Assembly (NCBI GenBank): GCA_024644015.1 | Contig: JAHELV010000026.1 | Span: 1,918-50,223, forward strand | Source: Nitriliruptorales bacterium | GTDB lineage: Bacteria; Actinomycetota; Nitriliruptoria; Euzebyales; JAHELV01 | Length of the DNA stretch: 48,306 nucleotides | Direction of reading: 5' to 3' | Shown here: piece after piece, positions 25,586 through 32,640 of the stretch | Layout: each line of letters starts with the position of its first letter | Position numbering within the stretch: the stretch's first letter is position 1 | The notes under the pieces: generated by a model | The model's database searches: none | Seen by the model: only the letters and a program-made list of their open reading frames with translations | Told to the model about the DNA's origin: nothing | Program-made: the position numbers and the translations under genes

Positions 25586-27466
25586 TCAGCCGGGCGGCCG
25601 TGTCGTACCGTCGGCGGCAAGGACCTCCATGGTGCGCTGCAGGAACGAGGCCATGGCGCCGCGTCGCACCGCGCGCCGCGGACCGAACAGCCCGGGGGAG
25701 CGACCCTGCACGATGCCGGCCTTGGCAAGGCGGTTGATGGCGCCCTCGTGCGTGTGGCCCGTGTCGTCCGCGAACACGTTGCCGCCCTCGCCCAGCGCGC
25801 GCCGGCGCACGTAGCCCACGGTGCGGTCGAGCAGCGCCGCCATCTGTGCGCGGCTGATCACCTGGTTCGGCCCGTACCGGCTGTCAGGCAGCCGGCCGGG
25901 GCCACCGGCGACGATGCCGGCGGCGGCGAGCCGGTGGATCGCTGCCGCGTGCGGAGACCGCGGTCGGACGTCGTCGAACGCCGCCTGCGCACTGGCGGGC
26001 AGTGTGTGGCCGGCGTCGCCCGGTCCGGGGTGTGCAGCGACGTAGTCGATCACGCGCGCGAGGAAGCTCGCCATCTGCGCCCGCGTCACGGGCAGCGCTG
26101 GGGCGTAGGTCGAAGTCGTCAGGCCCGACGTGATGCCGTACCAGGCCAGGCACGCGATGGTGCCTCGATGGGCGCTGTCGGCGATGTCGCCGAACGCCGG
26201 ATCCGGCACCTGTCCCGGCGGGCATGCCGTCGCGCTGGGGTCGAGGGCGGTCAGCCCGGGCTGGTACCGAACGGACAACGCGTTGGCCACCGGGCGTTCT
26301 GTCGGGTCGCTGAACCGGTTGCGGACCCGGCCCAGTACCGTCATGGTGGTCGAGCCGCCGCCGTCGAGCGACAGGCCCTGGACAGCGCCGAGGTCGAGCA
26401 GCAGGGTCGCCAGCTCCCACATGGTCATGCCCACCGAATGGGACTGCCGTCCGTCGACCGTGACCAGCAGCACCGCGTCGTCGGTGGTCACGGCCACCGC
26501 GGTGCGCGGATGACGCGGTCCGTTGTGCCGATCGTGACTGAAGCCCTCGGCGACCCAGTCGTCTGGCGAGGTCATCACGCCGTCGCGGACGATCAGCGGC
26601 CCCCCGGGCAGCACGTCTGCACTCTCGACCCACGTGGCGGCCGATACGTCCAACGGCGTTACCTCGACCGCGATCTCGACGGTGTCGCCGGCCGCCAGTC
26701 CGTCGAGACGCCCGCGCGCCCGGTCGTAGCCGATCAGGACTGCGCCGTCGTCGGGGATGTCGACGGCACCGGCGGTCTCCTCGACCGCGGTCACCAGCGC
26801 GGTGGCCGTGCCGAGCACCGGCAGGGTCAGCTGCGACAGCGTGGCCACCACTGAGCCGGGCGGCGCGGTCGCCGTCGGCCCCCATGGGGGTGTGTACGCC
26901 AGCAGCTCGCCGGTGCCGTCGCCGCCCGTCCGCAGCGGCACGTAGTTCAGATCGTTGATGACCGCGGGGTCGCGACCGGCGCGCTGCAGGCGCAGGCGCC
27001 CACGAAGCCGCGAGAAGACGGTGCCGCCGTCGCCGCGGATGCCGAGCGTCCCCCTGTGCCCCGGTCGGCCCCACTGCGTCTTGGGTCCCGTGAACAGCAC
27101 CCGGTCCGTGACGGCGACCCCATGCGGCTTGCCCCCGGCGGCGGGCAGCCAGAAGCCGCCGTTGACGGTGGCGAGGCCGCCGTCGGGCAGTGCCGCCGCG
27201 GCCATCCTCGACGTGGTCTGCGTGCCGGGGATCGCCCCCCCGGCATGTACCGGTTCCAGCCGCAGAGTCGGGGTGCGCGCAATCCGCACGACGTTGCCTC
27301 TGGCGACCGCGCCGTCATCCAACGTCACTGTGAATGTCTGGTGGCGCAGACCGTCGACCAGCGCCTCGCTGGATGTCACGCGGGGCGTGGTCTGACCGGT
27401 CGCATGAGCCGGGACCGGCAGCACGGTGCACAGGGTGAGCACGATGACCATGGCGCAACGTTTCAT
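25586..27466 (-). CDS. Secreted phosphodiester glycosidase with three SLH repeats
   Basis: A 626-aa exported protein. A signal peptide (MKRCAMVIVLTLCTVLPVPA, cleavage after AHA) is followed by a NAGPA/phosphodiester glycosidase domain (about 60-410) with GGLATVNGGFWLPAAGGKPH, PRTAVAVTTDDAVLLVTVDG and the LSLDGGGSTTMTVLG signature. Residues about 440-620 hold three S-layer-homology repeats (FGDIADSAHRGTIACLAWYG; FDDVRPRSPHAAAIHRLAAA; FADDTGHTHEGAINRLAKAG), which bind cell-wall polymers. It probably trims a phosphodiester-linked sugar of an exopolysaccharide at the surface. ATG 27466 is favoured since it starts the signal peptide. Confidence 0.87.
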   Translation of the reverse strand: MKRCAMVIVLTLCTVLPVPAHATGQTTPRVTSSEALVDGLRHQTFTVTLDDGAVARGNVVRIARTPTLRLEPVHAGGAIPGTQTTSRMAAAALPDGGLATVNGGFWLPAAGGKPHGVAVTDRVLFTGPKTQWGRPGHRGTLGIRGDGGTVFSRLRGRLRLQRAGRDPAVINDLNYVPLRTGGDGTGELLAYTPPWGPTATAPPGSVVATLSQLTLPVLGTATALVTAVEETAGAVDIPDDGAVLIGYDRARGRLDGLAAGDTVEIAVEVTPLDVSAATWVESADVLPGGPLIVRDGVMTSPDDWVAEGFSHDRHNGPRHPRTAVAVTTDDAVLLVTVDGRQSHSVGMTMWELATLLLDLGAVQGLSLDGGGSTTMTVLGRVRNRFSDPTERPVANALSVRYQPGLTALDPSATACPPGQVPDPAFGDIADSAHRGTIACLAWYGITSGLTTSTYAPALPVTRAQMASFLARVIDYVAAHPGPGDAGHTLPASAQAAFDDVRPRSPHAAAIHRLAAAGIVAGGPGRLPDSRYGPNQVISRAQMAALLDRTVGYVRRRALGEGGNVFADDTGHTHEGAINRLAKAGIVQGRSPGLFGPRRAVRRGAMASFLQRTMEVLAADGTTRPPG

Positions 27467-27543
27467 CACCAGTGAACCGACGTCGGCTGCGACTCCATCG
27501 GTACGCCGGCGGCGTGGTCCGGACACGCGAATACACTGCAGTC

Positions 27544-28209
27544 ATGGCGCTGCGTCCACTGGTCATCGCGTTCGACGTGAACGAAACCGTCTTCTCTCTG
27601 GACGCCGTCGGTCGGGCGCTCGACCGCGCAGGAGCGCCCGACGGTACGTTGCAGCGGTGGTTCGGCGCCGTGCTGTCGGACGGCTTCGCGCTGACGTGCG
27701 CCGGCGACTTCGCCGAGTTCCGTGTACTCGCGCAGCGGACGCTCACGCGGATGCTCGGTGACGAGGCCGCGGCGGCACGGGTGCTCGAAGCGTTCGCCAC
27801 GCTCGATCCGCATCCCGATGTTCAACCGGCGCTCGAGCGACTCCTGACCGCCGGCGTGCCGGCCGTCACGTTGACCAATGGGCATGCGGAGATGACCGAG
27901 CACCTGTTGGAGCGCGCCGGCCTGCGGCATCTCGTGGCCCGCTGCCACGACGTGGGCGAAGTCAGGCGCTGGAAGCCCGCAGCGTTGGCCTACCAGCACT
28001 GCGCCCGGCGCAACGACGTGGCACCAAGGCGGCTGGGCATGGTGGCCGTGCATGCCTGGGACATCCACGGCGCGCGCCGTGCCGGCCTGGTCACCGGGTA
28101 TGCCGGCCGCCATGAAGGTGGCGCGCCCCCGTACTTCGAGCCAGCGGATGTCGCGGCCGATGACCTGACCGGCGTCATCGACGGCCTGCTCGCGCTGCCG
28201 GAACCATGA
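27544..28209 (+). CDS. HAD hydrolase, haloacid dehalogenase type II-like
   Basis: A 221-aa HAD-superfamily protein. Motif I is FDVNETVFSLDAV with nucleophile Asp11, motif II LTNGHAEMT, motif III the Lys in RRWKPAALAY, motif IV MVAVHAWDIHGARRAGL. The motif IV form and lengths fit L-2-haloacid dehalogenases. The DxN spacing (Asn at the third position rather than a typical Asp/Tyr) leaves the substrate open. A TACACT box is seen 7 bp before ATG 27544. It overlaps the next gene by 4 bp. Confidence 0.82.
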   Translation: MALRPLVIAFDVNETVFSLDAVGRALDRAGAPDGTLQRWFGAVLSDGFALTCAGDFAEFRVLAQRTLTRMLGDEAAAARVLEAFATLDPHPDVQPALERLLTAGVPAVTLTNGHAEMTEHLLERAGLRHLVARCHDVGEVRRWKPAALAYQHCARRNDVAPRRLGMVAVHAWDIHGARRAGLVTGYAGRHEGGAPPYFEPADVAADDLTGVIDGLLALPEP

Positions 28210-29132
28210 CCGCCGGCGGCGAACGCGCCATCGGCCGCGAACGGACCATCGACGTCGACGGCCCGCTCCGAGTCGTCGAGTACGGCGACGCGGGGCCGGT
28301 TTTCGTGTGCGTGCACGGCCTCGGTGGATCGGCGCTGGACTGGCAGTTGCTCGCGCCGCGACTGGCGGAGCGCGGCCGCGTGCTTGCCTTCGACCTGCCC
28401 GGCTTCGGCGACAGTCCGCTCGGGCGGAGGTCGGCGACGATTGCACAACTGCGGGCGCTGCTCGACCGGTTCATGCACGACCTGGTCCGCGAGCCGGCGG
28501 TGCTGGTCGGCAACTCGATGGGCGCCATGCTCGCCGTGCTGCAGGCCGCCGCGTGTCCGCGGACCGTCAACGGCCTGGTGCTGTTGTCACCGGTGTTGCC
28601 GGCGTCGGCGTTGCGCCTGCCGCATCCGCTGACCACCGCGCAGTTCATCCTGTACGCGACACCCGCGGTCGGCGAGTGGTACGTGCGCGCCCGCCGTCGA
28701 CAGCTGACGCCTCAGGCGCTGGTGAACGCGACGCTCGGCTACATCGCGGCACATCCCGATCGCATCCCGGAGATGGTCTTCGAGGACCGCACCGCGCTGG
28801 CCACCCGGCGGGCCCTCGACCCGACCGGCGATCTGGCGTTCCTGGCGGCGGCCCGATCCCTGCTGCGGCTACTCGCGACGCCCCGCAGGTATCGGCGCGT
28901 GGTCGACCGTGTGATGGCGCCGGCGCTGGTGGTGCACGGGCGACGCGATCGGCTGGTGTCCGTCCGCGCGGCTCGGGCCGCGGCAGCGCGCCGCCAGGAC
29001 TGGAGGTTCGACTTGCTGTCCGAGGTCGGTCATGTGCCTCAGCTCGAAGCGCCGGAAAAGGTCGTCGCCGCGATCCATGAATGGCAGTCTTCGCTGAGTC
29101 AGACAGCTGCGAATTTCGCAGCGCCGCGCTAG
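28206..29132 (+). CDS. Alpha/beta hydrolase
   Basis: A 308-aa enzyme: oxyanion-hole segment VCVHGLGGSALDWQLL (35-50), nucleophile elbow GNSMG with Ser104, acid in VVHGRRDRLVSV, His in SEVGHVPQLEAP. The cap domain is helical. Substrate is not predictable (esterase, lactonase or dehalogenase). ATGA overlap with the HAD gene suggests both act in one pathway. It ends 4 bp into the convergent zinc-ribbon gene. Confidence 0.87.
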   Translation: MTAGGERAIGRERTIDVDGPLRVVEYGDAGPVFVCVHGLGGSALDWQLLAPRLAERGRVLAFDLPGFGDSPLGRRSATIAQLRALLDRFMHDLVREPAVLVGNSMGAMLAVLQAAACPRTVNGLVLLSPVLPASALRLPHPLTTAQFILYATPAVGEWYVRARRRQLTPQALVNATLGYIAAHPDRIPEMVFEDRTALATRRALDPTGDLAFLAAARSLLRLLATPRRYRRVVDRVMAPALVVHGRRDRLVSVRAARAAAARRQDWRFDLLSEVGHVPQLEAPEKVVAAIHEWQSSLSQTAANFAAPR

Positions 29133-29545
29133 GCGCGGGCCGGCAGTTCGCGCCGATCGGTGGCCTCGCCCCTGGATCCACCGAGGCGTTCGAGCTCGTT
29201 GGCGATCAGCTCGGCACGCCGCAGCTCGGCTTCGAGCACGGCCTCGAGCTCCCCGAGCTGCTCGGCGACGCCGCTCAGCGGCCTCGACGACGACAACGAA
29301 CGGGACAGACCCCACAGTTGCTGGGTGTAGCTGAGAGCGTTGCCAAGCGACTCACGGAGATCTTCGCGGTACTGACTGACACATCTCGTGCCCTGCGGAG
29401 GGCGCGGCGCGCGATTCTCGATCCGCGTCGGCTCGATTCCGCACCGCGGGCAGGTCGGGTGTTCATGATCCCGCTGGAACCAGTTGGGACACGCGAACCA
29501 GCGAGCACATGACGGACATCTGCCCCAGATCTCGGGTTTCGTCAT
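29129..29545 (-). CDS. Zinc-ribbon / coiled-coil hypothetical protein
   Basis: A 138-aa protein with an N-terminal double CxxC zinc ribbon (C10-x2-C13, C32-x2-C35) and a helical C-terminus (about 75-120) rich in Leu, Glu and Arg, likely coiled coil. No family is recognised. Minus-strand GGGAG lies 7 bp before ATG 29545. The zinc ribbon at the start and lone helix could make it a nucleic-acid or scaffold binder, which is speculation. Confidence 0.6.
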   Translation of the reverse strand: MTKPEIWGRCPSCARWFACPNWFQRDHEHPTCPRCGIEPTRIENRAPRPPQGTRCVSQYREDLRESLGNALSYTQQLWGLSRSLSSSRPLSGVAEQLGELEAVLEAELRRAELIANELERLGGSRGEATDRRELPARA

Positions 29546-29599
29546 TCGTGGACTCCCTTGTTGACAGCTGCACCACGTGCGTCATGTCCCATTGGGCAA

Positions 29600-29613
29600 T
29601 GTACATGCGTACA
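29600..29613. promoter_or_regulatory. Inverted repeat TGTAC-N4-GTACA
   Basis: TGTACATGCGTACA lies 55 bp upstream of the minus-strand zinc-ribbon gene start and 229 bp from the GNAT start on the other strand. The arms pair perfectly over 5 bp. It is a plausible operator for the divergent region; no regulator gene is adjacent. Confidence 0.25.
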
Positions 29614-29841
29614 CCCTGGGCGCGCCAGACTCAAGCTGAGGGGGTTGTGCTGCCCGTGATGAGCACGGTAACTAGTCTAGAGGGGCCACGTTCGGCGATC
29701 AAGGGGTTACTCTCGAGGACATGGTCAGGCTATCGGGAAGCAGGCGGCACGTCCACACATTGCGGATGTCGCGAAACTCCGCCAAACCGGTCACAATACT
29801 GCTGTGGCGGTCCTGCGCGGGGCGCCAACGGAGGTGACCCG

Positions 29842-30315
29842 ATGACACCGACGGCGTCTCATCACGGGCCCCGACCGGCGGCGCGGCCGCAGTCGATCTT
29901 CATCAGGCGCGCCGGCCCGGGCGACGTGCACGCCGTCGCGCAGCTGTGGGAGCGTGCCGGCCTGCCCCCGTCGTCGCGAGGCTTCCGCAACGAGGTCGCC
30001 CGGCTGCGCCGCCGTGATCCAGAGCTGGTGCTTATCGCGATGCTGGACGCCCAGCTGGTCGGAGCCGTCGCGGGCTCGTACGACGGCCGGACCGCGATGG
30101 TCTCACGGCTGGCGGTCGATGCGACCGTGCGTCGTCGGGGCGTCGGCAGCCGGCTCGTTGAGGCCCTGTGCACCCAGTTCCTCGATCTGGGTGCGGGCGC
30201 CGACGAGCTTGTGGTCCTCGACGACAGTGACAGCGGCGACGCGTTTTGGACATCGCTCGGATTCAGGCGGGGTGATACCGCCGTCTACTTCGTGCGGGAG
30301 CGGCCGGAACAGTGA
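29842..30315 (+). CDS. GNAT-family N-acetyltransferase
   Basis: The 157-aa protein has the GNAT fold: N-terminal IRRAGPGDVHAVAQLWERAG, acetyl-CoA-binding VSRLAVDATVRRRGVGSRLV and C-terminal FWTSLGFRRGDTAVYFV. The GGAGGTGA at 29830-29837 is 4 bp before ATG 29842. Substrate unknown. It converges with the next gene with a 1-bp gap. Confidence 0.87.
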   Translation: MTPTASHHGPRPAARPQSIFIRRAGPGDVHAVAQLWERAGLPPSSRGFRNEVARLRRRDPELVLIAMLDAQLVGAVAGSYDGRTAMVSRLAVDATVRRRGVGSRLVEALCTQFLDLGAGADELVVLDDSDSGDAFWTSLGFRRGDTAVYFVRERPEQ

Positions 30316-30316
30316 G

Positions 30317-30979
30317 TCACAGCGACCTGGTGCTCGATGCGAGCAACGATTGCGCGTCGTCGTCGCCGTCGATCGCGACGTCGGCCGCGTCGCGACCCGC
30401 GACGTAGAGCAGCAGTTCTCCCACCGACCCGGTCACGATGAGATCGGCGGGCGCGGTCGTCGACCCCGCCAGCGGCAGCACCCGGCGCGCACGGAAGCGA
30501 TGATGTCGCGTGCCGTCGGTCAGTTCGACCACCACGTCGCCGTCGAGCGCCAGCGTCCTCGTCGCGAAGCGTTTGGCCGCGGTCCACAGCAGCGGTGCGA
30601 TCGCCGTGTCGGGCACGGGGGTCGTCAGACCCGCGCCACCGCGCCGCACGTCCTGTTCGTGAATCCAGTCCTCCACGATCTGCGCGTTCGCGAGTGGGCC
30701 CGACAGCGGCCACGGAGGCCCGCTCCGCAGGGTTCGCACCAGTACGTCGCGACCCCGCGCCTTCCATGCGTTCCGGCGGTTGTCGGTGAGCGCACCAAAC
30801 GGGCCGCCGAGGACGATGCCCGGTCCGGTCCACGGTTCGCGTTCGCGCGTGATCAGGTGTGCCGCGATGTCTCCAGCGTCCCATCCCGCGCACAGCGTCT
30901 CGGCCGCCCACTGGTCTTCGGACAGGCCGGCGAGCAGCTCGCACAGCTCGTCGCGGCGCCTACGAACGAGGTTGGACAT
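30317..30979 (-). CDS. Mycothiol-type maleylpyruvate isomerase-fold protein (TIGR03085-like)
   Basis: A 220-aa DinB/MPI-fold protein. Metal ligands are suggested by AGWDAGDIAAHLITRERE and IVEDWIHEQDVRRG. Families of this type in Actinobacteria use mycothiol or serve as thiol S-transferases with unknown substrates. The C-terminal domain (about 125-210) resembles SCP2-like MDMPI C-terminal parts. ATG 30979 begins MSNLVRRRRDELCELLAGLS. It is divergent from the tRNA-Ser gene downstream. Confidence 0.78.
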   Translation of the reverse strand: MSNLVRRRRDELCELLAGLSEDQWAAETLCAGWDAGDIAAHLITREREPWTGPGIVLGGPFGALTDNRRNAWKARGRDVLVRTLRSGPPWPLSGPLANAQIVEDWIHEQDVRRGGAGLTTPVPDTAIAPLLWTAAKRFATRTLALDGDVVVELTDGTRHHRFRARRVLPLAGSTTAPADLIVTGSVGELLLYVAGRDAADVAIDGDDDAQSLLASSTRSL

Positions 30980-31063
30980 GGCAGGATCCCCCACGCGCTG
31001 ACCGGCGAACACACCTGACGACGATGGTACGCTGTCGCCTCGCCGCGCACGCCTGCGCGCCGC

Positions 31064-31152
31064 GGTGGAGTCGCATAGCCCGGCCTAGTGCGCCGCACTC
31101 GAAATGCGGTAGGGCGGCAACGCCCTCGTGGGTTCGAATCCCACCTCCACCA
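31064..31152 (+). tRNA. tRNA-Ser (anticodon CGA)
   Basis: A full class II cloverleaf: acceptor GGTGGAG/CTCCACC, anticodon stem CCGCA/TGCGG around the loop CTCGAAA, long variable arm, T arm GTGGG-TTCGAAT-CCCAC. Anticodon CGA reads UCG. Position 73 is A (31152), whereas bacterial tRNA-Ser usually carries G. No CCA is encoded. The last 14 bp (31140-31153) are duplicated downstream; see the repeat entries. Confidence 0.93.
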
Positions 31153-31153
31153 C
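31140..31153. repeat. Putative attachment-site core at the tRNA-Ser 3' end
   Basis: CCCACCTCCACCAC spans the 3' T-stem and acceptor strand of tRNA-Ser(CGA). An identical copy lies at 34823-34836 and a one-mismatch copy at 32063-32076. This is the usual geometry of a tRNA-integrated element. Confidence 0.5.
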
Positions 31154-31227
31154 GAGGAAAAGTTCCATTGTTCTGATGCCGCATGGCTGTGCTTCGTTGC
31201 TGGTGGTGTGCTGACGTTGCGTGTTGA

Positions 31228-31587
31228 TCACGCGACGTCGCGATCGTGTGGTGTGACCGGCAGCGCGCGGACACTGCCGTCCTGGCCGACCTCGAGTTCG
31301 ACGGTGACGCGCTGTGCGGGTGGTCGAAGTCCTTCGGCGATGAGTTGGCGGGCCAACGTGGTGTGGCCGATCGTTGCGCCGGATACGCGACTGCGACGCT
31401 CGGCCTCCTGCGACAACGCGTCGGCGAGGTCCGGGTCCAGGCGGACGCTCACGACGGCGCCGAGGCGCTTGGGTGGCGGCTCGCCCGACGACGTCGGCGG
31501 CAGCTCCTCCCAGTCGTCGGGGTTCTCCTCGCCACGCTCGATGCGTTCGACGAGCTCTCGCTCCTCGTCGGGTGTCATTCGCGGCAT
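31228..31587 (-). CDS. Antitoxin of a BrnT/BrnA-like pair
   Basis: A 119-aa protein with an acidic N-terminus (PDEERELVERIERGEENPDD), then VVSVRLDPDLADALSQEAER, a ribbon-helix-helix-like strand and helices, and a Pro-rich tail. It follows the BrnT-like toxin gene by 13 bp in the toxin-first order typical of brnTA. It should bind and neutralise the toxin and repress the operon. The match to BrnA is by architecture and context, not by strong sequence recognition. Confidence 0.65.
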   Translation of the reverse strand: MPRMTPDEERELVERIERGEENPDDWEELPPTSSGEPPPKRLGAVVSVRLDPDLADALSQEAERRSRVSGATIGHTTLARQLIAEGLRPPAQRVTVELEVGQDGSVRALPVTPHDRDVA

Positions 31588-31600
31588 TGTGTCTCCTGTG

Positions 31601-31864
31601 CTACCGGTCCCATGCGGTGACCGCTCGAAGCACGCGTTCGGTCTCGTCGGCCCACGTCACCAGGACCCTCAAGGACCGACCGGTATCGGTTCGGCCGTCC
31701 ATCGCGTACAGCGCGGCACGGCCGCGCTTGTTGCGGCGCCACATCGGGTCGTTGTGGAACACCTGCTCGACTTCGTACGGCGATACGTCGTGCTGCGCGA
31801 GGTGCTCCTCGTTCGCGGAGTCCCATTCGAAGAACGCTGCGCGACGAGGGTCGGGAGGACTCAT
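31601..31864 (-). CDS. BrnT-family ribonuclease toxin
   Basis: The 87-aa product carries the BrnT hallmark FEWDSANEEHLAQHDVSPYE, then EVEQVFHNDP, an Arg-rich loop and Tyr-..-GRSLRVLVTWADE. BrnT toxins are RelE-fold RNases that stop translation. Start ATG 31864 is chosen; an ATG at 31882 is also in frame but overlaps a TACAAT box. The pair sits about 75 bp past the tRNA-Ser gene in the accessory region. Confidence 0.8.
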   Translation of the reverse strand: MSPPDPRRAAFFEWDSANEEHLAQHDVSPYEVEQVFHNDPMWRRNKRGRAALYAMDGRTDTGRSLRVLVTWADETERVLRAVTAWDR

Positions 31865-31873
31865 CGACGCAAC

Positions 31874-31890
31874 GTAGCACATTGTATGAC
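31874..31890 (-). promoter_or_regulatory. Possible -10 box of the brnTA-like operon
   Basis: Minus-strand TACAAT lies about 15 bp upstream of ATG 31864. No convincing -35 box is found at normal spacing, so this is weak. Confidence 0.25.
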
Positions 31891-31963
31891 GGGCAAGTCG
31901 ACACGCGCTAGCCCTACGTGGGGCTCGTCCGATCCGAGGGTGGGTTCAGGCCGTACCATGGCC

Positions 31964-32076
31964 GTACGGGAGTTCCGCTGAGCGCCTCTCAGCGACACTC
32001 GGCTCGCCGATCTCCGTACCGAGCGGCACATTCAGGCATCCCAGTGGATACGGGTGTGGTGACCCACCTACACCAC
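31964..32076. repeat. First copy of a 112-bp module ending in the tRNA-like core
   Basis: The head GTACGGGAGTTCCGC with CTCTCAGCG matches 27 of 31 bases of the copy at 34725. The tail GTGGTGACCCACCTACACCAC contains the tRNA-end core with one change (A for C) and forms the inverted repeat GTGGTG...CACCAC. The middle is diverged. It lies between the brnTA-like pair and the vapB-like gene. Confidence 0.55.
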
Positions 32077-32169
32077 TTTCAATGCTTTTCATTGTTCCTT
32101 GTTGGATAGCAAAGACGTGATTCTGTGGATGGCGCTTGTCCGCAGTGTCGGCCGTGCGAGACTGTACGA

Positions 32170-32361
32170 ATGATGAGTGCCGCGCCCGAACCGACGACGC
32201 CGCGTGACCCAAAACGGTCACTGCGGGAACTGCTGGACTCCTTCGCTGAGCACCGGCAGCGTCACGGCATCGCCGAGTTGACCGACGACGAAGCACTGGA
32301 GCTGGCAGTCGCGGAAACGCGAGCGGCGCGTCGTGAGTTGCGTGAGCGCGGCGACCTGTAG
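32170..32361 (+). CDS. VapB-like antitoxin
   Basis: A 63-aa, mostly helical, charged protein (RSLRELLDSFAEHRQRHGIA, then ELTDDEALELAVAETRAARR). Short helical antitoxins of this look usually precede a PIN toxin gene, and here a PIN start codon lies 3 bp past the stop. The toxin downstream is truncated, so this may now act alone. ATG 32170 is followed by ATG 32173, either usable. Confidence 0.6.
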   Translation: MMSAAPEPTTPRDPKRSLRELLDSFAEHRQRHGIAELTDDEALELAVAETRAARRELRERGDL

Positions 32362-32364
32362 ACC

Positions 32365-32412
32365 TTGCGGGTCATCTTCGACGCGAACGTCCTGGTATCG
32401 GCCGCGAAACCC
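32365..32412 (+). pseudogene. Truncated PIN-domain toxin (N-terminal remnant)
   Basis: From TTG 32365 the frame reads LRVIFDANVLVSAAKP, the first strand of a PIN RNase with the catalytic Asp. After about 16 codons resemblance to PIN domains ends; no continuation is recognisable in any frame up to 32640. Probably a toxin gene cut by deletion or insertion. Confidence 0.6.
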
Positions 32413-32640
32413 GTCGAGCGCGAGCCAGTCCACTCGGGCCAGCGCAGTCCTCACGGCGACACAAGGCGCGACAGGGGACATGACCGAGCCGGCGAACTGA
32501 TCGCACGCGCGGTAGCTCCCAGGCACACCGCAGTCGTCCACGCACGTTCGCTCAAGCGCCGTAGTGTGACCGATGCTGTTCGCTACTGGGCAGTCCACGG
32601 TCGCGGTGGACGGCACCGCCGTGATGGCGATAGGGCGCGG

